A stretch of DNA of 38,728 nucleotides from Hwanghaeella sp. (GTDB taxonomy: Bacteria; Pseudomonadota; Alphaproteobacteria; UBA8366; Aestuariispiraceae): contig JANQIT010000051.1 in NCBI GenBank assembly GCA_028282025.1, positions 1 through 38,728 on the forward strand, in the 5' to 3' direction. The position numbers and the translations under genes were made by a program. Shown piece after piece: positions 24,611 through 32,729 of this stretch. Positions within the stretch are counted from its first letter, which is position 1. Each line of letters starts with the position of its first letter. A model generated the notes under the pieces. It did no database searches, was not told the DNA's origin, and saw only the letters and a program-made list of their open reading frames with translations.

Positions 24611-25078
24611 TCAATGCCGCTTTTCAGCGGTAACCCGGCCCGCTGCGGGACCGTCGATGAAATTGGGAACCGTCGGCACCGCGGAGATTTCCGCCAGGCT
24701 GACTTTTTCGAAAGCACCCTGAACGGCGGAGTTCAACAAATCCCAACGCCCCCGCATCGGGCATAGGGACTCCACCGCACAATTGCCTTCAGACTCGTCG
24801 ACACAGGCCGTCAACGCGACCGGCCCGTCGATGGCCGTGATGATCTCCGCCACCGACACCGCGTCCGAGGGCCGGTCCAGGACGTACCCGCCTTGGGTGC
24901 CGCGCCGGGATTCCACCACTTCATGCCGGGCCAGAAGCTTAAGCACCTTCGCCACCGTGGGTTGCGGTAAAGAGGTCATGTCGGATATGTCGACAGCGGT
25001 CATAACATCGCCCTGGCGGGTCGCCATCTGGCTTAAAACCACCACCGCATAATCCGTCATTCTGCTCAATCGCAGCAT
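24611..25078 (-). CDS. Rrf2-family SUF operon regulator
   Basis: 155 residues. An N-terminal winged helix ([14 protein letters not shown]..., [20 protein letters not shown]) is followed by three cysteines, C92, C100 and C106, spaced as the cluster ligands of IscR-like proteins. It matches the group annotated as SUF system Fe-S cluster assembly regulator. It probably senses Fe-S status by binding a cluster and represses its own operon through the palindromes just upstream. The ATG at 25078 is chosen over a TTG at 25099. It is the promoter-proximal gene, 22 bases before sufB. Confidence 0.9.
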   Translation of the reverse strand: MLRLSRMTDYAVVVLSQMATRQGDVMTAVDISDMTSLPQPTVAKVLKLLARHEVVESRRGTQGGYVLDRPSDAVSVAEIITAIDGPVALTACVDESEGNCAVESLCPMRGRWDLLNSAVQGAFEKVSLAEISAVPTVPNFIDGPAAGRVTAEKRH

Positions 25079-25099
25079 CTTATCCGTGCTCTTCTTCAA

Positions 25100-25160
25100 A
25101 TAGGACCGTTATGGTCCTATCCCGCTAGGACTAAAATAGTCCTATTTCCAAAACGATCAA
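25100..25160 (-). promoter_or_regulatory. suf operon promoter with two palindromic operators
   Basis: Two inverted repeats lie 25 bp apart centre to centre: ATAGGACC-N5-GGTCCTAT at 25100-25120 and TAGGACTAAAATAGTCCTA at 25126-25144. On the minus strand the second reads GACTATTTTAGTC, which fits the core GACTRWWWYAGTC of the E. coli IscR type-1 site. A -35-like TTGATC (complement at 25155-25160), a 16-base spacer and a -10-like TATTTT (complement at 25133-25138) place the -10 within the second palindrome. This is the arrangement expected for repression by a cluster-loaded Rrf2 protein. Confidence 0.75.
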
Positions 25161-25199
25161 GGTTGGAATCGCGATAAACTGACCGATAAGGGATTGTTT

Positions 25200-25637
25200 C
25201 TACAGGCGGGGAGGGTGTTCCAATATGCGATTTACATCGCCGTCTTCGAGCTTGCGGACGACATACCAGCAGAGATTCTCCCCTTCCGGGCAGAACTGAA
25301 CGCTTCCGTCCTTTTCGTAGACCGCCGCACAGACGAAGTCATTCGGACCCAGATATTCTTCGCACAATCTGTCGCCGTCGACATACCACTGTTTGTCGAT
25401 CCGGAAACCGCCGGACAGGCTGCTGCGCGTTCCACTGAAACGGTAGAAATACACAACCTCCCTGTCATCGCGGCCATACATCAAGGTCACCGTGCGCCCG
25501 GAGACAAGACGTTCGATCTCTGCACCGCGAAGGGTTCGGAAACCGTCCAGGCGCAGGGTGATCTCGCTGCTGGCGTCCAGAGCGAAAGCAGCGCCGGACG
25601 CCAGAAACTGACAAATCAGCAGCAGACAAAACCGCAT
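25200..25637 (-). CDS. Small secreted protein of unknown function
   Basis: 145 residues. The N-terminus MRFCLLLICQFLASGAAFA is a Sec signal peptide with probable cleavage after AFA. The mature protein has four cysteines (in DRLCEEY, DFVCAAV, VQFCPEG and NLCWYVV), which could form two disulfides in the periplasm. I do not recognise the family. It lies alone between the suf promoter and the gdhA terminator, on the same strand as both. GGGAAG is just upstream of its ATG. Confidence 0.65.
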   Translation of the reverse strand: MRFCLLLICQFLASGAAFALDASSEITLRLDGFRTLRGAEIERLVSGRTVTLMYGRDDREVVYFYRFSGTRSSLSGGFRIDKQWYVDGDRLCEEYLGPNDFVCAAVYEKDGSVQFCPEGENLCWYVVRKLEDGDVNRILEHPPRL

Positions 25638-25678
25638 CGTCTTCCCGCATCAGGTGGATCTGCTTGAACCATCACAAA

Positions 25679-25711
25679 AACAGGCTCAAGGACCGTACCC
25701 TTGAGCCTGTT
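25679..25711 (-). terminator. Rho-independent terminator after gdhA
   Basis: A perfect 13-bp stem (AACAGGCTCAAGG / CCTTGAGCCTGTT) with a 7-base loop. In the minus-strand transcript it is followed by TTTTTGTG, so it works best for gdhA. On the plus strand AAAATA follows, so it is not bidirectional. Confidence 0.85.
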
Positions 25712-25724
25712 AAAATATAGACCG

Positions 25725-25759
25725 TCCCGGCCGCCGCGCCATGCGCACGGCGGCCGGGA
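25725..25759 (-). terminator. GC-rich hairpin directly after gdhA stop
   Basis: A 12-bp perfect stem, TCCCGGCCGCCG paired with CGGCGGCCGGGA, with an 11-base loop, begins 10 bases past the gdhA stop codon. It has no T-run. It may protect the 3' end of gdhA mRNA from exonucleases or act as a first pause before the true terminator at 25679-25711. Confidence 0.5.
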
Positions 25760-25769
25760 TGGATGAAGT

Positions 25770-27128
25770 TTAGATAACGCCGAAAGCCAGCATGGCGTCC
25801 GCGACCTTCACGAAGCCGGCGATGTTGGCGCCTGCGACATAGTCGGTTTCGCCGCCGTTGCCTTTGCCCTTGCCGTACTTCTCGCAACTGTCGTGAATGC
25901 CTTTCATGATGTTGCGCAGCAGGTCCTGAAGCTCTTCCTCCTTCCAGGAGATCCGGGCGGAGTTCTGGCTCATCTCCAGACCGGACACCGCAACCCCGCC
26001 GGCATTCGCCGCCTTGGCCGGTGCGAACATCACGCCGTTATGCTGGAAGTGATGCATGGCGTCGATTTCCGTCGGCATGTTCGCACCTTCGGAAATGCCG
26101 CGCACGCCATTGGCAGCCAAGGCCTTTGCATCCTCCAGATTGATCTCGTTCTGCGTCGCACAAGGCAGCGCGAAGTCGCAGTTCACCGCCCAGGGCCGTT
26201 TGCCTTCGTGGAAGCTGGCATTGGTAAAGTGATCCGCATATTCCGAGATCCGGCCCCGGCGCACATTCTTAAGGTCTTTGACCCAGTCGATCTTCTCCTG
26301 ATCGAAGCCGTCCGGGTCATGAATGAACCCGCCGGAGTCGGAGAAGGTCACGACCTTCGCACCGAGATGCGTGGCCTTTTCCGCTGCGTGCGTCGCAACG
26401 TTCCCGGAACCGGAGATGCAGACGGTCGCGCCGTCCATGTCCTGGCCCTTGGCGTCCAACATATTTTGCAGGAAGTACACCGCGCCATAGCCGGTCGCCT
26501 CGGTCCGGATGAGCGAGCCGCCGAACTCCAGCCCCTTGCCGGTCAAAACCCCCTCGAACCGGTTGGTGAGCTGTTTGTACATCCCGAACATATAGCCGAT
26601 TTCACGTGCGCCAACGCCGATATCGCCGGCGGGGACGTCGGTGTCCGGACCGATGTGGCGGAAAAGTTCCATCATGAAAGCCTGACAGAACCGCATCACT
26701 TCCTTGTCCGACTTGCCCTTCGGGTTGAAGTTGGCGCCGCCCTTACCGCCGCCCATCGGCAAACCGGTCAGCGAGTTCTTGAACTGCTGTTCGAAACCCA
26801 GGAACTTCAGAACGCCCTGCGTCACCGTCGGATGGAAGCGCACGCCGCCCTTGTAGGGGCCGATGGCGCTGTTGAACTGAACCCGGAAGCCGCGGTTGAC
26901 ACGGACATTGCCCTCATCGTCTTCCCAGCACACGCGGAAGGAAATCACGCGGTCGGGCTCGGCCATACGTTCCAGGATCTGCATTTTTTCGTAGATCGGG
27001 TTCTCGATAATATGCGGCATCAGGGATTCCGCGACCTCATAGACCGCCTGATGGAATTCAGGTTCGCCGGGATTCCGCTTCTTCAACCCTTCCATAAAGT
27101 CGTTTACACGCTTTTCCACTTCCGACAT
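25770..27128 (-). CDS. gdhA: NADP-specific glutamate dehydrogenase
   Basis: 452 residues, the length of hexameric NADP-type GdhA. The substrate/catalytic region GLPMGGGKGGANF, the upstream RVQFNSAIGPYKGGVRFHP and the C-terminal nucleotide domain with ISGSGNVATHAAEKA are all intact. It aminates 2-oxoglutarate to glutamate in ammonia assimilation. AAGGAAAAG precedes the ATG at 27128. It lies between the ferredoxin gene and the secreted unknown, separated from both by sizeable gaps, so it is probably transcribed alone. It breaks up two Fe-S gene groups that are often adjacent in relatives. Confidence 0.96.
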   Translation of the reverse strand: MSEVEKRVNDFMEGLKKRNPGEPEFHQAVYEVAESLMPHIIENPIYEKMQILERMAEPDRVISFRVCWEDDEGNVRVNRGFRVQFNSAIGPYKGGVRFHPTVTQGVLKFLGFEQQFKNSLTGLPMGGGKGGANFNPKGKSDKEVMRFCQAFMMELFRHIGPDTDVPAGDIGVGAREIGYMFGMYKQLTNRFEGVLTGKGLEFGGSLIRTEATGYGAVYFLQNMLDAKGQDMDGATVCISGSGNVATHAAEKATHLGAKVVTFSDSGGFIHDPDGFDQEKIDWVKDLKNVRRGRISEYADHFTNASFHEGKRPWAVNCDFALPCATQNEINLEDAKALAANGVRGISEGANMPTEIDAMHHFQHNGVMFAPAKAANAGGVAVSGLEMSQNSARISWKEEELQDLLRNIMKGIHDSCEKYGKGKGNGGETDYVAGANIAGFVKVADAMLAFGVI

Positions 27129-27193
27129 GGCACTTTTCCTTCCCCACCGCGTGCGACGCTATCCAGCAGAACACACGCAGATAAATGACAGAC

Positions 27194-27348
27194 GCCAAGC
27201 CGGAAGAGCTTGGCCCGATGGTTTGAGCGGACGGAATTTCCCGGTGAAAACAGTGCGTTTTCGTCCCCCGGACCGGGTCCGCAGGAGGAGCCTAGCAGTG
27301 TTTTTACATGGGGTACAATGGCACCTCTAAGTCAGAGGGCGCTTTTTT
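27194..27348 (+). ncRNA. Structured intergenic stretch, possible small RNA ending in a plus-strand terminator
   Basis: Between gdhA and the ferredoxin gene (both minus strand) there are three dyads: GCCAAGC-N7-GCTTGGC (27194-27214), CGGACCGGGTCCG (27269-27281), and GCACCTCT-AAGTC-AGAGGGC (27321-27340) followed by GCTTTTTT. The last looks like an intrinsic terminator for plus-strand transcription, yet no plus-strand gene ends here. A plus-strand small RNA is possible; alternatively the first two belong to the gdhA 5' leader. No clear promoter was found. Confidence 0.3.
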
Positions 27349-27374
27349 AGCGAGTCGAGATGTTCTCGCCCGGA

Positions 27375-27686
27375 TCACTCTTTGGGAAGCGAGACCCGCA
27401 ACCCGTCCAGATCGTCGGAAACCCGGATCTGGCAGGTCAGGCGGGACGTCTTGGTCAGCCCGAAGGCGAGGTCGAGCATATCTTCCTCATCCTCACTAGG
27501 TGGATCGAGCTTCTCGTACCAGCCGGCATCCAGCACCATGTGGCATGTCGCGCAGGCGAGAGATCCCTCGCACGCCGCTTCGATATCGACATCGTTGTCG
27601 ATCGCCACTTCCATAACGGACAAACCGTTCTTCGCTTCAATGGTCTTTTCCGCGCCGCTGCGGTCGACAAAAGTGATCTTCGGCAT
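27375..27686 (-). CDS. Adrenodoxin-type 2Fe-2S ferredoxin
   Basis: 103 residues. Cluster ligands are C39, C45 and C48 in CEGSLACATCHM and C85 in RLTCQIRV, the C-X5-C-X2-C...C spacing of ISC-type/adrenodoxin ferredoxins. The acidic patch SEDEEDMLDLA is the usual partner-binding helix. It would supply electrons to cluster assembly or a monooxygenase. It follows the nifS-type desulfurase by 83 bases, which favours a role in Fe-S assembly. Confidence 0.9.
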   Translation of the reverse strand: MPKITFVDRSGAEKTIEAKNGLSVMEVAIDNDVDIEAACEGSLACATCHMVLDAGWYEKLDPPSEDEEDMLDLAFGLTKTSRLTCQIRVSDDLDGLRVSLPKE

Positions 27687-27769
27687 GATTCAAAAGGGCT
27701 CTTCATTCCATGATTTTGCGGGAGGGGTTTTCCGAATTTGCGGACTGTCTGTAAAGCAAAACCGCAGTC

Positions 27770-28891
27770 TCAATCCACCGCCAGCCTATCGGCCATTCTC
27801 AGATAGGCCGTGAGAAAACGCTCAAGGTCCTCTTCCACGCTGGCCCAGCCGAAACTGACGCGAATAGCGCAGCCAGAGATTTCCTCGCCGAATCCCATCG
27901 CGGACAGGACGTGGCTTGTTTTGACCTTGCCGGAGGAACAGGCGGCGCCCGCGCTGACGGCGATACCGTCCAGGTCCAACGCCATGACCTGCGTTTCGGC
28001 GGGAACGCCGAGAAGCGCGATGTTTGCGACATGGCCGGCGCGCGGGCTGTTCTGCCCGATCAGCACCGTCCCCGGCCTGCGTTCCAATAATTCCTCTTCA
28101 AGACGGTCGCGTAAGGCGGCGGCGGACTGAAGCGCCTCCGCGTAACCCGGCGCCGCGCGGCAGACCGCGCCAAAACCGGCGATACCGGCGACATTCTCGG
28201 TTCCCGAGCGCAAGCCCTTCTCCTGACCGCCGCCGCGCTGGATGGCGTGAAGCTCCAGGTCCGGAGCGACCGCAATTGCACCGACGCCGCGCGGCCCGCC
28301 GAGTTTGTGGCTCGACAGGGTAAGGATATCGATCCCGCGTTCGCGCATGTTCAGACCGCCGGTCGCACCGATGGCCTGCACCGCATCGCAATGCACACGC
28401 GCACCCGCCGCATGGGCGTTGCGCACAATCTCGTAAATCGGCTGCTCGATGCCGGTTTCATTGTTCACCGCCATGACCGAGACAAGACAGGGACGCCAAT
28501 CCCTGTCCGCCAGCATCCGTTGCAATCGGGCGATATCCACCACCCCGTCCGGCCGGACCGGCAGAATCTCGGCTTCCGGGACGACATCCAGAACGGATTC
28601 GTGTTCGGTCGCCCCCACAATACGGCGCACCGGTTGATCCGGCGCCCCGAAACCTTTCAGCGCCAGATTATTCGCCTCGGTAGCCCCGCTGGTAAAGGTG
28701 ACGGCGTCGGGCTTGACCCCGACATGATGCGCCACCGCGACGCGGGCATCCTCCACGATCTTCCGCGCGCCCCGTCCCGCCCAATGAACGGATGACGGAT
28801 TGCCGGGGTCATCCATAGCAGCGAGGATTGCGTCGCGGGCCTCAGGCTTCAAGAGCGCGCTGGCGTTATAGTCGAGATAGGTTTTCTGCAT
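27770..28891 (-). CDS. Cysteine desulfurase of the NifS/IscS group
   Basis: 373 residues, PLP-dependent class V aminotransferase fold. PLP lysine K196 is in LSSHKLGGPRGVG and the catalytic cysteine C318 in VSAGAACSSGKVKTSHVL, the long-loop group I arrangement that differs from SufS. Second desulfurase of the window. It follows the IscR-like gene and precedes a ferredoxin, an ISC-like layout, but no iscU, hscA or hscB is present, so sulfur may go to SufBCD or to tRNA thiolation. Confidence 0.93.
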   Translation of the reverse strand: MQKTYLDYNASALLKPEARDAILAAMDDPGNPSSVHWAGRGARKIVEDARVAVAHHVGVKPDAVTFTSGATEANNLALKGFGAPDQPVRRIVGATEHESVLDVVPEAEILPVRPDGVVDIARLQRMLADRDWRPCLVSVMAVNNETGIEQPIYEIVRNAHAAGARVHCDAVQAIGATGGLNMRERGIDILTLSSHKLGGPRGVGAIAVAPDLELHAIQRGGGQEKGLRSGTENVAGIAGFGAVCRAAPGYAEALQSAAALRDRLEEELLERRPGTVLIGQNSPRAGHVANIALLGVPAETQVMALDLDGIAVSAGAACSSGKVKTSHVLSAMGFGEEISGCAIRVSFGWASVEEDLERFLTAYLRMADRLAVD

Positions 28892-28940
28892 CGTCCATCG
28901 GTTCCGGGCCGATACCTAACGCCGAACGGACAAATAACCA

Positions 28941-28963
28941 AGGGGCCAAACGCGTTGGCCCCT
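28941..28963 (-). terminator. Hairpin between the iscR-type gene and nifS-type gene
   Basis: AGGGGCCAA-N5-TTGGCCCCT is a perfect 9-bp stem, lying about 55 bases past the stop of the regulator gene. On the minus strand it is followed by TGGTTATTTG, only a weak U-tract. It could be a partial terminator that lowers nifS expression relative to the regulator. Confidence 0.4.
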
Positions 28964-29015
28964 CGCATGATGTCCAACCGGGCTTCCGGTCGACGGTATT
29001 CTCGGTGAAATAGCG

Positions 29016-29486
29016 CTATTGAGCGGCGATGCGGTCGTTCTGACTCTGCCGATAGATAATGCCGCTCGTGCCCAGAACCCGCCCGTTGATTACGTCATCG
29101 ACGGTGACCGAGCTGAGATACAGGTAAATCTGATTGCTAAGCTCTTCCCACAGGTCATGGGTGATGCAGCGCACCTGGTTGTTCATGCAGCCCTGCGGCG
29201 ATCCCGGCGAGCAGCGCGTGGCGCGGATCGGCTCGTCGACGGCCATGATGATGTCGGCGATACGGAGCTGATTGGCCGGCACCGCCAGCATATAGCCGCC
29301 GCCGGGGCCGCGCACGCTTCTGACCACACTGCCGCGGCGCAACTTGGCGAAAAGCTGTTCGAGATAGGAGAGGGAAATCTCCTGGCGCATCGCAATATCG
29401 GCCAGCGCCACCGGCTTTTCCGAACCCATGGCGGCAAGATCCACCAGGGCCATAACGGCATAGCGCCCTTTAGTACTTAGTCGCAC
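29016..29486 (-). CDS. iscR: Rrf2-family regulator, IscR-like
   Basis: 156 residues starting at a GTG (29486) with AGGA about 8 bases before it; it begins MRLSTKGRYAVMALVDLA as IscR proteins do. Winged-helix DNA-binding part residues 5-80. Cluster ligands C92, C100 and C107 with His110 (RCITH) are kept, matching the C92/C98/C104/H107 set of E. coli IscR with slightly altered spacing. It is probably an Fe-S-sensing repressor of the downstream desulfurase-ferredoxin genes and perhaps of the suf operon. An N-terminal extension of 47 codons is rejected because it has no family similarity. Confidence 0.88.
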   Translation of the reverse strand: MRLSTKGRYAVMALVDLAAMGSEKPVALADIAMRQEISLSYLEQLFAKLRRGSVVRSVRGPGGGYMLAVPANQLRIADIIMAVDEPIRATRCSPGSPQGCMNNQVRCITHDLWEELSNQIYLYLSSVTVDDVINGRVLGTSGIIYRQSQNDRIAAQ

Positions 29487-29728
29487 GGCATTTGTCCTTT
29501 TTCGTAAAAGGCCGTCTGGCTTTTGACGTTTTCTGCGCAGCAACTTATGCCACCGCCGGGTCATTTCCAGTCCCCAAACGCAAAAATCGGCGGAAATTGC
29601 CGCGACGAACTGTTCGGCATAAAACAATCGAACAAGATCGATCCGAATTACCGTTTAAACTCAACGAATTGGAGTGAGAAGCGTACCCGCCGGCCGGCCG
29701 CCCGACAGGGCCTGAATCCAGACGAAAA

Positions 29729-30487
29729 CTAGATTTTTATACCGAAACCCGGCTTATCAGCCGGCTTTTCGTCGCCGGGAAGTGCGTTCCGGGACTCGGC
29801 GTCGGCAAGCCGGTCTTCCATGACCCGAAGCTCCGCGCGAAGACCGGAAATCTCCTGCATCAGCCCATCGATCGCCTTGGCCACCGGGTCGGGCATATCG
29901 CCCAACGGCGTCCCGTATGGAGAGAAGACCGTCTCTTGCCCCTTGGTCCGGGCCATGACGACCTTCGCCGGAACGCCCACCACGGTCGTCCTGGACGCAA
30001 CGTCTTTCACCACGACGGAATTCGCCCCGACCCTGGCGCATTTACCCACGGTGATCGGCCCCAGGATCTGTGCGCCGCACCCCACGATGACATCGTCCTC
30101 CAGCGTGGGATGGCGTTTCACGCTCCGTTGCTTTTCCGATTCCTCCGCCGGCGAAACACCGCCCAGCGTGACATCGTGGTACAGGGTGACATTGTCGCCA
30201 ATCTCAGCCGTCTCACCGATCACCACGCCCATGGCGTGGTCGATGAACAGATTCTTGCCAATCCTCGCGCCCGGGTGGATTTCGATCCCCGTCAGCCAAC
30301 GGGCCAATTGAGAAATCATCCGGGGCAACAGACGCCAATTACGCCGCCACAGCCAATGCGCGATCCGATAAGCGATCACGGCATGCAGCGAGGGGTAACA
30401 CAGGATAACCTCAAGCCGGGACCGCGCAGCCGGGTCCCGCAGAATCATGCCATCCACTTCGTTGAGGAAATTCCGCAGTATGGACAT
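29729..30487 (-). CDS. cysE: Serine O-acetyltransferase CysE
   Basis: 252 residues. A helical N-terminal part is followed by a left-handed beta-helix with hexapeptide repeats: [39 protein letters not shown] and [18 protein letters not shown]. The catalytic His/Asp in YHDVTLGG and FIDHAMG are visible. It makes O-acetylserine for cysteine synthesis. The C-terminal ~45 residues carry a coiled-coil-like tail beyond the beta-helix. The ATG at 30487 has GAGGA 6 bases before it; upstream in-frame ATG at 30577 is rejected. It precedes iscR, a logical link between cysteine supply and desulfurases. Confidence 0.93.
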   Translation of the reverse strand: MSILRNFLNEVDGMILRDPAARSRLEVILCYPSLHAVIAYRIAHWLWRRNWRLLPRMISQLARWLTGIEIHPGARIGKNLFIDHAMGVVIGETAEIGDNVTLYHDVTLGGVSPAEESEKQRSVKRHPTLEDDVIVGCGAQILGPITVGKCARVGANSVVVKDVASRTTVVGVPAKVVMARTKGQETVFSPYGTPLGDMPDPVAKAIDGLMQEISGLRAELRVMEDRLADAESRNALPGDEKPADKPGFGIKI

Positions 30488-30843
30488 CACTGTCCTCACT
30501 CTCCACCGTATCAGGCCATCGGGCCCGCATCGGTCCTTCGGTGTTTCGGCGTCAGCAGACACATGATTGTGTCGCACAGTGTCGGTATACCATATCGAAC
30601 ACCCCGATCAACGTCGCTTGCGGAAAAAGTGAGTTCTGAACCCGCCTCTTTAACCGCATCCGGCAAGCCATGTTTTCCGGCCGGGCGCGGCAACATTGCA
30701 TTGACGCTGCGTCGATCGGCATTAGAAAGTTAGCCATCGGGAGCCGCGTTCTCTTGGCGTGCCCCCAAATCTGTTTGAAACACAGGCTGTTGTGCTCTAT
30801 TCGCGGTAGGCTGCGCCAAGGGAAAGATCGGAAACGGAACAGA
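30488..30843. other. Intergenic region between cysE and the hydrolase gene
   Basis: About 356 bases without a credible gene, holding divergent transcription starts. On the minus side a -35-like TTGATC and -10-like TATACC lie about 100 bases before cysE. On the plus side TTGACG (30701-30706), 16 bases, and TAGAAA form a weak promoter candidate for the hydrolase. GACAC/GTGTC repeats occur at 30558-30583. Confidence 0.5.
30584..30611 (-). promoter_or_regulatory. Putative cysE promoter
   Basis: Minus-strand TTGATC (complement at 30606-30611), 16 bases, then TATACC (complement at 30584-30589). Transcription would begin near 30577. Just downstream, GACAC (30558-30562) and two GTGTC copies (30569-30573, 30579-30583) form an inverted and a direct repeat that could bind a regulator. 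Confidence 0.4.
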
Positions 30844-31512
30844 ATGCCTGAAGTCATCATGAATGGGCCGGAAGGCCGGTTGGAAGGGCGGTACACGCAC
30901 GGTGAAGCGCCGGACGCGCCAATCGCCCTGTTCTTGCACCCGCATCCGCAGCACGGCGGGACTATGAACAACCGTGTGGTCTATACCCTTTACAACACGT
31001 TTGCGGAACGCGGTTTCTCCTGCCTGCGCTTCAACTTCCGGGGCGTCGGACGCAGCCAAGGCGTTTTCGCCAAAGGCGAAGGGGAATTGTCGGACGCGGC
31101 CTCCGCGCTGGATTGGCTGCAAAGCTTCAACGAGAACGCGCGCCAATGCTGGATCGCCGGCTTTTCCTTCGGCGCCTGGATCGGCATGCAGCTTCTGATG
31201 CGCCGGCCGGAGATCACCAGCTTCATCTCCGTCGCGCCACCCGCCAACCTGTACGATTTCAGTTTCCTGGCACCCTGCCCGTCATCAGGTCTGGTGATCC
31301 ACGGCGGGGAAGACACCATCGTGCCGCCGGAATCCGTTTCCAAACTGGTCGGCAAAATCAATTCCCAGAAAACCGTCACGATCACCGAGAACGTGATCGA
31401 CGACGCCAATCACTTCTTCTCCAATCAGCTGGAGGAGATTTCCACCCTGGTCGGCGGCTATATGGACGAACACGGGGCCGGTAAAATGGCGGAAGAACAC
31501 CTGTCCGATTAA
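30844..31512 (+). CDS. Alpha/beta hydrolase (COG2945 type)
   Basis: 222 residues. The motif LFLHPHPQHGGTMNN near residues 30-43 and FRGVGRSQG are typical of this family, which also includes dienelactone-hydrolase-like proteins. Triad Ser108 (GFSFGAW), Asp157 (GGEDTIVPP) and His190 (DDANHFF) is complete. Physiological substrate unknown. The ATG at 30844 has GGAACAG before it; the longer frame from 30670 has no similarity. Its TAA overlaps the anmK stop on the other strand. Confidence 0.87.
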   Translation: MPEVIMNGPEGRLEGRYTHGEAPDAPIALFLHPHPQHGGTMNNRVVYTLYNTFAERGFSCLRFNFRGVGRSQGVFAKGEGELSDAASALDWLQSFNENARQCWIAGFSFGAWIGMQLLMRRPEITSFISVAPPANLYDFSFLAPCPSSGLVIHGGEDTIVPPESVSKLVGKINSQKTVTITENVIDDANHFFSNQLEEISTLVGGYMDEHGAGKMAEEHLSD

Positions 31513-32588
31513 AGCGGTTTGGCGAGACGTCCGCCGCGCAGCGGCTGGGGAACGTTCGTGGTGCTGGGAAAGCTGAGCGGCCTGCCGCGAAGATGCCGCA
31601 CCGCGAGGAATCCGAACGCCTGCGCCTCCAGATTGTCTCCGTCCAGGCCGGCCTCTTCCACCGGCAAAACGGGAATTCCCAACCGTTCGGCCAGGCCCCG
31701 CATCAAAGTTGGGTTTTTGCGTCCGCCGCCGGTGACCCAGACACAGCGGGGCGCTTCGGGATACGGCGCCCGCGAGACGGTTTCCACGGTAAAGGCCGCA
31801 AGGGTTGCCGCGCCGTCCTCAACGGAAAGAGCCTCCACCGGATCGAGGCTGAAGTCATTGCGGTCCAGGGATTTCGGCGGCGGCCGGTCGAAGTATGGAT
31901 GATCCATCAGGACGGCCAAGACCGCCCGGTCAACGGTTCCCCGGCGCGCGATTTCCCCATCGACGTCACACGGCTGGCCGGTATGGCGCGACACCCAGTC
32001 GTCCAACAGTGCGTTCGCCGGCCCCGTATCGAAGGAAACCGGATCCTGCGCTGGGCCAAGCCAGGTGACATTGCCGACGCCCCCCAGGTTCAGGACCACA
32101 AGAGGTTTCTCCTTATCCTGCATGACGGCCCGGTGATAAGCCGGTGCGAAAGGCGCGCCTTCCCCACCCGCCGCAACGTCGGCGCTGCGGAAATCGTACA
32201 CCACATCCGTCTTCAGAAGTTCCGCCAACCGCCGCCCGTCGCCAAGCTGCCATGTGAACCGTTCCGCCGGGTCATGCGTGATGGTTTGGCCATGAAATCC
32301 GATCACCCGGGGGGCGGCCTGTTCCACGGGGCATTTTGCCAGCAACGCCCGCACGGCCTCCGCATTCAACTCAGTCAGGCGTTTCTCCAGGGTGGAAATG
32401 CGATTGTCGGAGGTACGCTCGCCTAAAACGGCCCGCACGGCGGTTCGAATGTCCGGATCGTAGGGAAGAAAATAGCTATCGCCGAACGCCGCGACCGTCT
32501 CGCCGTCCGTCTTCACCAAGGCCGCATCGATGCCATCCATCGAGGTGCCGCTCATCAGTCCTACGGCCCAAACCGCTTCCGTATCCAC
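31509..32588 (-). CDS. anmK: Anhydro-N-acetylmuramic acid kinase
   Basis: 359 residues. The phosphate-binding start is [18 protein letters not shown]. The later blocks [25 protein letters not shown] and [13 protein letters not shown] match the AnmK family of the sugar kinase superfamily. It phosphorylates anhydroMurNAc during peptidoglycan recycling. A GTG at 32588 is chosen because GGAGGG lies about 9 bases upstream; the upstream in-frame start at 32627 would read through a short repeat. It is divergent from tyrS, an arrangement common in alphaproteobacteria. Confidence 0.94.
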   Translation of the reverse strand: MDTEAVWAVGLMSGTSMDGIDAALVKTDGETVAAFGDSYFLPYDPDIRTAVRAVLGERTSDNRISTLEKRLTELNAEAVRALLAKCPVEQAAPRVIGFHGQTITHDPAERFTWQLGDGRRLAELLKTDVVYDFRSADVAAGGEGAPFAPAYHRAVMQDKEKPLVVLNLGGVGNVTWLGPAQDPVSFDTGPANALLDDWVSRHTGQPCDVDGEIARRGTVDRAVLAVLMDHPYFDRPPPKSLDRNDFSLDPVEALSVEDGAATLAAFTVETVSRAPYPEAPRCVWVTGGGRKNPTLMRGLAERLGIPVLPVEEAGLDGDNLEAQAFGFLAVRHLRGRPLSFPSTTNVPQPLRGGRLAKPL

Positions 32589-32729
32589 GCGCCTTACCCT
32601 CCAAATCGCAACTCGCCAGACCGCCACACGCCAGATTGCTCCTCCTGCGGGTGCATGCTACATCCCGCAACCGTTTCAGCCGGACTGCGATCCGGGCCTT
32701 TTCTACACAACCAATCTGGCGTCCAAACC

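Noticed and set aside
25893-27188. 431-codon plus-strand open frame opposite gdhA
   Set aside because: Antisense shadow of gdhA; composition not protein-like.
27127-27330. 67-codon plus-strand frame between gdhA and the ferredoxin gene
   Set aside because: No family resemblance and an Arg-rich composition; the plus-strand terminator beyond it fits a small RNA at least as well.
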